Shown here: positions 1 through 8,190 of the stretch, in pieces
How the letters are laid out: the number at the start of each line of letters is the position of its first letter
Position numbering within the stretch: position 1 is the stretch's first letter
Program-made: the position numbers and the translations under genes
Notes under the pieces: generated by a model
What the model was told of the DNA's origin: nothing
Databases searched by the model: none
What the model saw: only the letters and a program-made list of their open reading frames with translations
Source: Theodoxus fluviatilis
Lineage: Eukaryota; Mollusca; Gastropoda; Cycloneritida; Neritidae
Assembly (NCBI GenBank): GCA_034096865.1
Contig: JAWQFJ010025845.1
Coordinates: 1-19,671 of the forward strand
Direction of reading: 5' to 3'
Length of the DNA stretch: 19,671 nucleotides

Positions 1-1217
1 GTGTCTCTACTGCCAGACATCCCAGTCTCTACTGCCAGACATCCCAATCTCTACTGCCAGACATCCCAGTGTCTACTGCCAGACATCCCAGTGTCTACTG
101 CCAGACATCCCAGTGTCTCTACTGCCAGACATCCCAGTGTCTACTGCCAGACATCCCAGTGTCTCTACTGCCAGACATCCCAGTGTCTCTACTGCCAGAC
201 ATCCCAGTCTCTACTGCCAGACATCCCAGTGTCTACTGCCAGACATCCAAGTGTCTCTACTGCCAGACATCCCAGTGTATCTACTGCCAAACATCCCAGT
301 GTCTCTACTGCCAGACATCCCAGTGTCTACTGCCAGACATCCCAGTCTCTACTGCCAGACATCCCAGTATCTCTACTGCCAGACATCCCAGTGTCTACTG
401 CCAGACATCCCAGTGTCTACTGCCAGACATCCCAGTGTCTACTGCCAGACATCCAAGTGTCTCTACTGCCAGACATCCAAGTGTCTCTACTGCCAGACAT
501 CCCAGTGTATCTACTGTCAGACATCCAAGTGTCTCTACTGCCAGACATCCCAGTGTCTACTGCCAGACATCCCAATGTCTCTACTGCCAGACATCCCAGT
601 CTCTACTGCCAGACATCCCAGTCTCTACTGCGAGACATCCCAGTGTCTCTACTGCGAGACATCCCAGTCTCTACTGCCAGACATCCCAGTGTATCTACTG
701 CCAGACATCCCAGTGTCTCTACTGCCAGACATCCCAGTCTCTACTGCCAGACATCCCAGTGTCTCTACTGCCAGACATCCCAGTCTCTCTACTGCCAGAC
801 ATCCCAGTGTCTACTGCCAGACATCCCAGTGTCTACTGCCAGACATCCCAGTGTCTACTGCCAGACATCCCAGTCTCTACTGCCAGACATCCAAGTGTCT
901 CTACTGCCAGACATCCCAGTCTCTACTGCCAGACATCCCAGTCTCTACTGCCAGACATCCCAGTGTCTCTACTGCCAGACATCCAAGTGTCTCTACTGCC
1001 AGACATCCCAGTGTCTACTGCCAGACATCCCAGTCTCTACTGCCAGACCTCCTAGTGTCTCTACTGCCAGACATCCCAGTGTCTCTACTGCCAGACATCC
1101 CAGTGTCTACTGCCAGACATCCAAGTATCTCTACTGCCAGACATCCCAGTCTCTACTGCCAGACATCCCAGTATCTCTACTGCCAGACATCCCAGTCTCT
1201 ACTGCCAGACATTCCAG
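1..1217. repeat. 22/24-bp minisatellite, cut by the left window edge
   Basis: About 53 head-to-tail copies of a unit with the core CTACTGCCAGACATCCCAGT followed by a linker of CT, GT or GTCT, giving 22- or 24-bp units. Common variants are ATCCAAGT for ATCCCAGT, and GCGAG for GCCAG near 630-660. All three plus-strand frames stay open for hundreds of codons because the unit has no stop codon in that orientation. The mix of 22-bp (frame-shifting) and 24-bp (frame-keeping) units scrambles any reading frame, so this is not a protein repeat under selection. The array continues past the left edge, and the last unit degenerates at 1201-1217. Confidence 0.96.
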
Positions 1218-1544
1218 CTCCCTCTGCCACCGCCCCTTGTGCTGCCCTATACGGTCACGCAGCCTCAAAGACTCGACGGCCCGGGGGGCGTTTCCAATTT
1301 ACGGAACCTCGTCTGAACTCCTGTGTCTCCACGCCAGCCGCCCGCACCGAGGGGCGGTGAGGACTCTCTGAGGAGAGGAAAAAACGCCAGATCAAAGAGG
1401 AGTGACACAACGGACAGAGACGCTTTGTGGCCAAAACTGCTCGAGTCCTTGGTCTCCCCGCCCTTGGAGGCCGTCCCTCCCTGCTCGCTCTAGACTGAAT
1501 TTCCGGCGGAATCTCCGGTGTCCGGACCGCGTCGTGCGTGGATG
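1218..1544. other. single-copy CpG-rich spacer
   Basis: Non-repetitive, GC-rich sequence with many CpG dinucleotides between two arrays. Several plus- and minus-strand open frames cross it, but they are run-ons from the flanking repeats. I recognise no gene, RNA or mobile element here. Confidence 0.6.
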
Positions 1545-2259
1545 AAAGAGTGAGGGAGGGAGGAAGGGAGTGAGTGAGGGAGGGAGTGAGTGAGGGAGGG
1601 AGGAAAGGAGTGAGGGAGTAGGTGAGTGAGTGAGTGAGTGAGCGAGCGAGTGAGTGAGTGAGTGAGTGAGTGAGTGAGTGAGTGAGTGAGTGAGTGAGTG
1701 AGTGAGTGAGTGAGTGAGTGAGTGAGTGAGTGAGTGAGGGAGGCAGTGAGGGAGGGAGGGAGGGAGAGGGAGGGGGGAGGAAGGGAGGGAGGGAGGGAGG
1801 GGAGGGGGAGGGAGGGAGACAGGGAGGGAGAGAGGGGGGAGGAAGGAAGGAAGGGAGGGAGAGAGAGAGGGAGGGAGGGAGGGAGGGGAGGGGGCGAGGG
1901 AGGGAGGGAGGGGGGAGGGAGAGAGGGACGGAGAGAGAGAGAGGGAGGGAGTGAGGGGAGGGGGGGTGGAGGGGGGAGGGAGGGAGGGAGGGAGGGGGGA
2001 GGGAGGGAAGGAGGGAGAGAAGGAGGGAGAGAAGGAGGGAGGGAAGGAGGGAGGGAGGGAGGGAGGGAGGGAGGGAGGGGGGAGGGAGGGAGGGAGGGAG
2101 GGGGGAGGGAGGGAGGGAGGGAGGGAGGGAGAGAGGGAGGGAGGGAGGGAGGGAGGGAGGGAGGGAGGGAGGGAGGGAGGGAGGGAGGGAGGGAGGGAGG
2201 GAGGGAGGGAGGGAGAGAGGGAGGGAGAGAGGGAAAGAGGGAGGGAGGGAGGGAGGGAG
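1545..2259. repeat. GAGT then GGGA purine tract
   Basis: Almost pure purine sequence on the plus strand. It starts as mixed GGGA/GAGT, becomes a near-perfect GTGA tetranucleotide array at about 1622-1736 (two AGCG variants near 1642-1650), then a GGGA array at about 1737-2259 with GAGA and GGGGG interruptions. The long serine/proline/leucine frames on the minus strand and glycine/arginine/glutamate frames on the plus strand are translations of this microsatellite, not proteins. The GGGA part repeatedly meets the G-quadruplex rule (four GGG runs with short loops), and long mirror-symmetric purine tracts are known to be able to form H-DNA. Confidence 0.95.
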
Positions 2260-2616
2260 ACCCGTGTCTGGTGCGGGACAGCCCAAAGAGGGACCTTCTC
2301 TCGATCGATTAGGGCCGTGGCCATTCTCTACGGCCGCGCGGGGTAAAAGGTCACTTAAGTGTTGACTCTGCAGACCTTCGTTGGCGCCAGAGAATCGGGA
2401 CGGAGCAGGGAAAGTGAAAGGGAAGCACACTGGAAGGAAAACTGGCGACAGAGTAATGTGCAATCACACGAGAGTAAACGATCAAGAAGCGCAGTTTCTC
2501 TACGATACATCTTACCTCAGGACACTTTTGTTTGAGTTCTGTGCCTCACAGCCTAGGAATGACCCCTGACCTCGCACTCGCTTCTCCTCGTCCCCTGCCT
2601 CCGTCCCCTGCTGTTC
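2260..2616. other. single-copy spacer
   Basis: Unique sequence with no repeats. A 62-codon open frame at 2381-2569 has no recognisable domain and is probably chance. The right end becomes C/T-rich and grades into the following 29-bp array. Confidence 0.55.
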
Positions 2617-2861
2617 CTTCTCTCTAACGTCCTCTGTCCTCAAGACTTCTCTCTAGCGTCCTCTGTCCTCAAGACTTCTCTCTAGCGTCCTCTGTCCTCA
2701 AGACTTCTCTCTAGCGTCCTCTGTCCTCAAGACTTCTCTCTAGCGTCCTCTGTCCTCAAGACTTCTCTCTAGCGTCCTCTGTCCTCAAGACTTCTCTCTA
2801 GCGTACTCTGTCCTCAAGACTTCTCTCTAGCGTCCTCTGTCCTCAAGACTTCTCTGGAAGA
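2617..2861. repeat. 29-bp minisatellite, 8 units plus a partial
   Basis: Exact 29-bp period starting at 2617, 2646, 2675, 2704, 2733, 2762, 2791 and 2820. Each unit contains CTTCTCTCTAGCGTCCTCTG followed by TCCTCAAGA. The first unit reads CTAACG instead of CTAGCG and one later unit has GTACTC for GTCCTC; the others are identical, so expansion is recent or the array is being homogenised. A truncated ninth unit (CTTCTCTGGAAGA) ends it. Confidence 0.96.
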
Positions 2862-3041
2862 CCCGCCCTCAGGGCCGACCAGACCTGTACACGCGAAAGC
2901 ATCCCAGCGCCATACGGCCATCAAAGAAGACATTCGGGAAGTCGGGGTGGATTGTTTTACAGTTCTCTTTGAAACCATGCAACGGAGCGCGCTGGTGCCT
3001 TGAAGGTCGAGTGCTTAGTCAGCCTCTATTGCACTGAGTAC

Positions 3042-3328
3042 GTCTTGCCTGGAAGTCAGTGTCTTGCCTGAAGTCAGTGTCCTGCCTGACAGTCAATGTA
3101 TTGCCTGAAAGTCAGTGTCTTGCCTGACAGTCAGTGTCTTGCCTGGAAGTCAGTGTCTTGCCTGGAAGTCAGTGTCTTGCCCGAGAGTCAGTGTCTTGAC
3201 TGACATTCAGTGTCTTGCCTGACAGTCAGTGTTTTCCCTGACAACCAGTGTATTGCCTGAAGTCAGTGTCCTGCCTGATAGTCAGTGTCTACCCTGACAG
3301 TCATTGTCTTGCCTAACAGTCAGCATCT
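3042..3328. repeat. degenerate 19-bp minisatellite
   Basis: About 15 imperfect copies of a roughly 19-bp unit with the consensus GTCTTGCCTGACAGTCAGT, alternating between GACAGTCAGT, GGAAGTCAGT and GAAGTCAGT endings. Divergence among units is clearly higher than in the neighbouring 29-bp and 40-bp arrays, so this array looks older. It ends just before the target-site duplication of a retroposon insertion. Confidence 0.9.
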
Positions 3329-3342
3329 TGTCTAGAGACACG

Positions 3343-3356
3343 ATGTCTTGTGGAGA
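3343..3356. repeat. target-site duplication, left copy
   Basis: ATGTCTTGTGGAGA, identical in all 14 bases to 3458-3471. It directly borders the low-complexity tail of the retroposon at 3357-3457. A perfect direct repeat of this size at the two ends of an inserted tail is the hallmark of target-primed reverse transcription. Confidence 0.8.
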
Positions 3357-3457
3357 CTTTTAGACTTTAGACTTTAGACTTTATTTGCATAGGCCAGCGG
3401 CCCGTCACAAGTGTACAGAGGTAATATAATGTCAACTTATTTACATACCGAAATACA
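3357..3457 (-). mobile_element. 5'-truncated retroposon (LINE or SINE) 3' end
   Basis: Read on the minus strand, this 101-bp segment ends in GCAAATAAAG followed by about three copies of the 7-bp tail AGTCTAA. Non-LTR retrotransposons and SINEs often end in an AATAAA-like signal and a short tandem tail. The insert is bracketed by perfect 14-bp direct repeats (3343-3356 and 3458-3471). It is too short to include coding sequence, so it is either a heavily 5'-truncated LINE or the end of a SINE. Its tail differs from that of the LINE/SINE set at 4352, 9880 and 10725, so it belongs to another family. The family name is unknown to me. Confidence 0.75.
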
Positions 3458-3471
3458 ATGTCTTGTGGAGA
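3458..3471. repeat. target-site duplication, right copy
   Basis: Second copy of ATGTCTTGTGGAGA, at the 5' side of the minus-strand retroposon. It is identical to the left copy, which suggests a fairly young insertion. Confidence 0.8.
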
Positions 3472-3740
3472 GCGAGTCAGAGTAGTGCGGACATCGAAGA
3501 CACCGTTTCCCAGCTCCAGACTGCTGCAGTCACGTGGTGTGCCCTACTGTTACGAACAGACTCCTATACCAGCTGCCTGCACGTCACTGGGGCATAACAT
3601 TTTTTAAAACAGTTTTAATCGTCGAACGTAACGCAGACTTGAAGAAGTCGTTTACAAGAAAATTCACCGCGAGTCGATACAGATGACGCCAAATAAAACG
3701 AAAGTCAGTCTTCGTCATAGACAGCAGTTCCCTTCATCAG
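3472..3740. other. single-copy spacer
   Basis: Unique sequence between the retroposon and the 40-bp array. It includes a CACGTG E-box inside GTCACGTGGTGT near 3530. No coding or RNA gene is recognisable. Confidence 0.5.
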
Positions 3741-4218
3741 CCAATCAGCTGCTTTCTAGTACACGTCTTTGGAGTTGCAGCCAATCAGCTGCTTTCTAGT
3801 ACACGTCTTTGGAGTTGCAGCCAATAAGCTGCTTTCTAGTACACGTCTTTGGAGTTGCAGCCAATCAGCTGCTTTCTAGTACACGTCTTTGGAGTTGCAG
3901 CCAATCAACTGCTTTCTAGTACACGTCTTTGGAGTTGCAGCCAATCAGCTGCTTTCTAGTACATATCTTTGGAGTTGCAGCCAATCAGCTGCTTTCTAGT
4001 ACACGTTTTTGGAGTTGCAGCCAATCAGCTGCTTTCTAGTACACGTCTTTGCAGTTGCAGCCAATCAGCTGCTTTCTAGTACACGTCTTTGCAGTTGCAG
4101 CCAATCAGCTGCTTTCTAGTACACGTTTTTGGAGTTGCAGCCAATCAGCTGCTTTCTAGTACACGTCTTTGCAGTTGCAGCCAATCAGCTGCTTTCTAGT
4201 ACACGTCTTTGGAGTTGC
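3741..4218. repeat. 40-bp minisatellite, 12 units
   Basis: Perfect 40-bp register from 3741 through 4218 (11.95 units). Each unit begins CCAATCAGCTGCTTTCTAGT and continues ACACGTCTTTGGAGTTGCAG. Variants are single substitutions: CCAATAAG, CCAATCAAC, ACATATC, ACACGTTTTT, and TTGCAGTTG for TTGGAGTTG, some shared by non-adjacent units as expected from unequal exchange. No length variation is seen. Nearly every unit carries a CCAAT word directly joined to a CAGCTG E-box. Confidence 0.97.
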
Positions 4219-4351
4219 CTGAAATCAAAGTCCAACCCTAAACTCAGTCAGGCGTCATGGCAGCCCTCATTGTGCTGTGTGCGTCAGTGCCATCACGTGA
4301 CATGAGAGGACACAGAGGGCTGAAAGCGTGCACTGCCTTTTATGGGCAATA
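4219..4351. other. single-copy spacer with TCACGTGA E-box
   Basis: Short unique interval. It contains the palindrome TCACGTGA at 4293-4300, the core bound by MITF/TFE-type bHLH-zip factors in animals. No gene is seen. Confidence 0.4.
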
Positions 4352-4880
4352 ATGGATGTTTGATGTTTTACGGCCTATCAACCTTTGTAGGCTATGTAAG
4401 GCCACTAAGCACCCGAATCGAAAGAAAAAGTCTCTAACTTTTTAATGCTTAAGAAATCTATGTATTCTTCCGTTTCGAACTCTTGTTTCAATTCTCTGTA
4501 TACCCGGAATCTTTCACTCTCCATTGTACTGTGACATTCCTGTCGGAAACAATCTCGTAATCTTTGCATAAGGTTCTGTCCAAAACTTTGCTCGTTTAAG
4601 ACCCCTTTGTTTACCCATACAAATCCATAACCCAATGCGCACAGTTGCCTTTCAATCAATCTTGTCCAGTTTAATTCAGGGGGCACCAACATATTTGTGA
4701 GCATGAGGTGAGCCTGCTTTGAGAGCCTGTTATCCGGTAAATTGGTGAGTCTTAACCAATACTTGTTTGCTTTAATAGTGGAACAAAAAGTGGACACCTT
4801 CTCAGTTCACCATACACCATACAGTTTGATGTTCGGTGGTCAAGATTCAAGAATCTCTTGCATACAAAGATGTGTGCTTT
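4352..4880 (-). mobile_element. decayed LINE fragment: C-terminal ORF region plus 3' tail
   Basis: Minus-strand remnant of a non-LTR retrotransposon. The coding part (4405-4817) resembles the region C-terminal to the reverse transcriptase domain in many invertebrate LINEs. It is followed by a short 3' tail (about 4352-4404) with GGCCGTAAAACATC near its end. The same tail occurs on two SINE-like copies at about 9880 and 10725. The 5' side stops at the GA microsatellite beginning near 4891, so the reverse transcriptase core is absent. The LINE clade cannot be fixed from this piece. Several frame changes show the copy is dead. Confidence 0.65.
4405..4797 (-). pseudogene. LINE ORF2 C-terminal fragment, frameshifted
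   Basis: A 130-codon open frame on the minus strand. Visible family-like blocks are NKYWLRLTN (residues 11-19), GYGFVWVNKGV (56-66), MQRLRDCFRQEC (77-88) and SERFRVYRELKQEF (94-107). These match, from memory of the family pattern, the W/F-V-W-N and R-L-D-Q-W-S-R-Y-F-K arrangement seen after the RT domain of invertebrate LINEs. The GTG taken as start is not a true start. Upstream, in another frame (about 4760-4817), VYGELRRCPLFVPLL is the expected preceding block (VYGELGRYPL-like). Downstream, RDFFFRFG in a third frame (about 4402-4424) looks like the expected continuation. At least two frameshifts therefore break it. It encodes no functional enzyme here. Confidence 0.6.
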
Positions 4881-4890
4881 TACAATACTG

Positions 4891-4944
4891 GAGAGAGAGA
4901 GAGAGAGAGAGAGAGAGGCAGACAGACAAACAGACAGACAGAGT

Positions 4945-4982
<38 letters not shown>

Positions 4983-5056
4983 GAGAGAGAGAGAGGGGAG
5001 AGAGTGAGAGAGAGAGAGACAAAGAGAGAGAGAGAGACAAAGAGAGAGAGAGACAA

Positions 5057-5109
<53 letters not shown>
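4891..5109. repeat. GA dinucleotide microsatellite
   Basis: AG/GA repeat with interruptions: GACA units at about 4919-4941, GAGG interruptions near 4969-4997, and three or four ACAA interruptions spaced 16-22 bp at 5020-5060, followed by a long pure GA run. Arg/Glu and Ser/Leu open frames across it are repeat translations. It sits at the truncated 5' side of the LINE fragment. Confidence 0.95.
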
Positions 5110-5112
<3 letters not shown>

Positions 5113-5852
5113 CCTCTGAGGATTGTTGGGTTAAGCTGAAGTCCATGTTGACACTGCAGAGAGAAATGGCGATCAGCTGACAGGGGAGCGAACTCATCAG
5201 GGACAAGGGAGGTAACTAACCGCGACCACGCCCCAAGGGCAGTTTATAAATAGCATCGTCGGTTTGCCAGGCTTGAGTCGTGCGCCTGACTGCGCATGTC
5301 TGGGAACGAAAGCGAAAGAGGGCATGGCATGGGGAGGTGGGAGGGGGTGGGGGTGGGAGGGGGGGGGGGATGAAAGTGGGAGTGGGATGGAAAGCGAGTG
5401 TGGAAATGACAGTGGGAGGGTCAGGGTTGTCTACAACGGGACGACTGAGCCCAGAGCAAGCTCAGCTCAATCGGGACAACCGTCCGGAGTGCAGAGTCAA
5501 CAGCGTTGCCACCGTAATGCAGACGTCCTGCTGTGAGACGGGCGTAAGAAAACACGGTGATGGCGAATACGAAATCAAAGTTCAACAAGTTTTGTGTCGG
5601 ACACAAACCGCCTGACAGCGCAGAGCTCGGCGTCGCGGCTCGCTTGCAATGCGGAATTGGGGGACTCTCATTACGCAACACGGAGCTCCATGGAGCTCTG
5701 GGACAATATTTGCCTCGTCTTCATGCCGGACCATGGGGGCGGCGTGGCCAATCGAAGCCTCCGCCGCTGCGTAAACCCAGATCTCCGTTTGGGAGGGAGA
5801 GTCCCTCGCCCCGTCCCTGGTGGGCCTGGAATCTGTGCCCCCCTTCACTCCG
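5110..5852. other. single-copy CpG-rich interval with a G-rich core
   Basis: Unique sequence. It holds a promoter-like patch at its left (5226-5253), a G-rich stretch at about 5335-5371 with several GGG runs (G-quadruplex potential), and a CpG-rich part around 5600-5830. Open frames here are short on both strands or run into the 13-bp array, and none resembles a known family. Confidence 0.5.
5226..5253 (+). promoter_or_regulatory. candidate core promoter (GC box plus TATA box)
   Basis: CCACGCCCC at 5226-5234 fits a KLF/Sp1 box, and TATAAATA at 5245-5252 fits the TATA consensus TATAWAWR. The spacing would put a start near 5275-5280. A GCGCATG word resembling an NRF1 half-site follows at about 5292. 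I cannot identify a transcript downstream: the next several hundred bases hold no recognisable exon and then the 13-bp array begins. A TATA match alone is common by chance. Confidence 0.25.
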
Positions 5853-6259
5853 CCATGGAGTCCCGCCATGGAGTCCCGCCATGGAGTCCCGCCATGGAGT
5901 CCCGCCATGGAGTCCCGCCATGGAGTCCCGCCATGGAGTCCCGCCATGGAGTCCCGCCATGGAGTCCCGCCATGGAGTCCCGCCATGAAGTCCCGCGATG
6001 GAGTCCCGCCATAAAGTCCCGCCATGGAGTCCCGCCATGGAGTCCCGCCATGGAGTCCCGCCATGGAGTCCCACCATGGAGTCCCGCCATGGAGTCCCGC
6101 CATGGAGTCCCGCCATGGAGTCCCGCCATGGAGTCCCGCCATGGAGTCCCGCCATGGAGTCCCGCCATGGAGTCCCGCCATGGAGTCCCGCCATGGAGTC
6201 CCGCCATGGAGTCCCGCCATGGAGTCCCGTCATGGAGTCCCGCCATGGAGTCCCGCCAT
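5853..6259. repeat. 13-bp minisatellite, about 31 units
   Basis: Unit CCATGGAGTCCCG repeated about 31 times in perfect 13-bp register. Variants are few: CCATGAAG, CGATGG and CCATAAAG (clustered at about 5983-6015), CACCATGG near 6071, and GTCATGG near 6230. The period is not a multiple of three and the unit has no stop in any frame on either strand, so three consecutive units give a 13-residue peptide repeat (MESRHGVPPWSPA on plus, MAGLHGGTPWRDS on minus). Open frames on both strands are therefore expected without any coding function. Confidence 0.97.
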
Positions 6260-6889
6260 CGACAGGTGTCGCCAGGCTGCGTGCTGCGCGGAGAGAGAAA
6301 GACGTAACTGCATTGTCGGTGCCGACTCCTCGCCCCAACCCAATGAAAACCTGGCGAGGCGAAGTACCGGATCCTAGTCATGCAGTTAGCACAATATTTT
6401 CTCACACAATAAGCACCTACTTGCCGCGCGACTTGACAGACAAACCGAACACTCAGCGCGCCTGGCGAGAGAGAAAGACCAAGCGCGTATCGGGTGCGTG
6501 TGCGTCTGGGCACGGAAAGGGTATTGGATGGTTAGCACAACTCTGCACCCTCTCCAAGGTAAAGTGTTGCCGCAGAAAACGTTTTCTCGTTCCTGCCTGG
6601 TTAGAGACACAGAGCGGAGGGGTGGCGGCTGTTTTGGAGTCGACAGGTTAAATGGGAAGCGACTTGGATGCTGTTGTGGGGGAAGAGCTGGAGGATCTCT
6701 GCCAGTGCTGCAGCTGTTGCCAGGCCTGGGTGTGGACTGTAAACACGTGGCCGTGACACGCGACACGGAAGTGCACTCTGCGAGCAGAATGGCAGGGAGG
6801 AACGACTGCACCACGCACTGGCGTGCTGCTGCTGCTGCGTTTACGGATATGACGGCATGGCGCACTGACGCAAGGGGATGTGTCAGGCC
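6260..6889. other. single-copy spacer between two minisatellites
   Basis: Unique, moderately GC-rich sequence. Open frames on both strands are short and partly continuations of the 13-bp array. No domain, splice pattern or mobile element is recognised. Confidence 0.5.
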
Positions 6890-8043
6890 AGGCCTACACC
6901 AAGATGGAGGCAGGGATTCTAGCAGGCCTACACCAAGATGAAGGCAGGGGTTATAACAGGCCTACACCAAGATGGAGGCAGGGGTTATAACAGGCCTACA
7001 CCACGATGGAGGCAGGGATTCTAGCAGGCCTACACCAAGATGGAGGCAGGGATTCTAGCAGGCCTACACCAAGATGGAGGCAGGGACTCAAGCAGGCCTA
7101 CACCAAGATAGAGGCAGCGATTCAAGCAGGCCTACACCAAGATGGAGGCAGCGATTCTAACAGGCCTACACCAAGATGGAGGCAGGGGTTATAGCAGGCC
7201 TACACCAAGATGGAGGCAAGGATTCTAGCAGGCCTACACCAAGATGGAGGCAGGGATTCTAGCAGGCCTACACCAAGATGGAGGCAGGGATTCTAGCAGG
7301 CCTACACCAAGATGGAGGCAGGGATTCTAGCAGGCCTACACCAAGATGGAGGCAGAGATTCTAGCAGGCCTACACCAAGATGGAGGCAGGAATTCTAGCA
7401 GGCCTACACCAAGATGGAGGCAGGGATTCTAGCAGGCCTACACCAAGATTGAGACAGGGGTTATAGCAGGCCTACACAAAGATGGAGGCAGGGATTCTAG
7501 CAGGCCTACACCAAGATGGAGGCAGGGATTCTAGCAGGCCTACACCAAGATGGAGGCAGGGATTCTAGCAGGCCTACACCAATATGGAGGCAGGGATTCT
7601 AGCAGGCCTACACCAAGATGGAGGCAGGGATTCTAGCAGGCCTACACCAAGATGGAGGCAGAGATTCTAGCAGGCCTACACCAAGATGGAGGCAGGGATT
7701 CTAGCAGGCCTACACCAAGATGGAGGCACGATTCTAACAGGCCTACACCAAGATGGAGGCAAGGATTCTAGCAGGCCTACACCAAGATGGAGGCAGGGAT
7801 TCTAGCAGGCCTACACCAAGGTGGAGGCAGGGATTCTAGCAGGCCTACACCAAGATGGAGGCAGGGATTCTAGCAGGCCTACACCAAGATGGAGGCAGGG
7901 GTTATAACAGGCCTACACCAAGATGGAGGCACGGGTTATAGCAGGCCTACACCAAGATGGAGGCAGGGATTCTAGCAGGCCTACACCAAGATGGAGGCAG
8001 GGATTCTAGCAGGCCTGCACCAAGATGGAGGCAGGGGTTCTAG
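6890..8043. repeat. 34-bp minisatellite, about 34 units
   Basis: A 34-bp unit starting CAGGCCTACACCAAGATGG and ending AGGCAGGGATTCTAG, repeated about 34 times. One unit near 7727 is 2 bp short. Two main unit types exist: GGGATTCTAG (majority) and GGGGTTATA(A/G) (at the left edge, near 7185, 7455 and 7895-7940), with rarer AGCGATTC, GGGACTC and AGAGATTC forms. The right-most unit is GGTTCTAG and the array stops sharply. An in-frame stop (TAG or TAA) in most units prevents long open frames. Confidence 0.97.
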
Positions 8044-8094
8044 CAGGCCACGGCACCAGGTCGTCAGAGCACGTCTGTCGGCAGCCAAGGCGAG

Positions 8095-8190
8095 GAAAGG
8101 AGAAAGGGAGGAAGGGAGGGAGAGAGGAAGGGAGGAAGGGAGGAAGGGAGGAAGGGAGGAAGGGAGGGAGAGAGGAAGGGAGGAAGGGAG
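8095..8190. repeat. GGGAGGAA-type purine repeat
   Basis: AGGGAGGA/AGGGAGAG units on the plus strand over roughly 95 bp. Includes a near-exact internal duplication of GGAGGGAGAGAGGAAGGGAG. Short Glu/Gly/Arg open frames here are repeat-derived. Confidence 0.85.

Noticed and set aside
1..1371. 456-codon and two overlapping 300-400-codon plus-strand open frames
   Set aside because: They are translations of the 22/24-bp minisatellite in three frames, and the repeat lacks stops in that orientation.
1255..2463. 402-codon minus-strand Ser/Leu/Pro-rich frame
   Set aside because: It is the translation of the GGGA/GAGT purine tract, with no non-repeat domain at either end.
5582..6513. Several 200-codon frames with MESRHGVPPWSPA or MAGLHGGTPWRDS repeats on both strands
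   Set aside because: A 13-bp unit without stops gives the same peptide in every frame. Both strands cannot all be coding, and the flanks show no domain.
6890..8043. Possible CRISPR array (34-bp regular repeats)
   Set aside because: There are no unique spacers. The units are directly adjacent and the context is eukaryotic, so it is a minisatellite.
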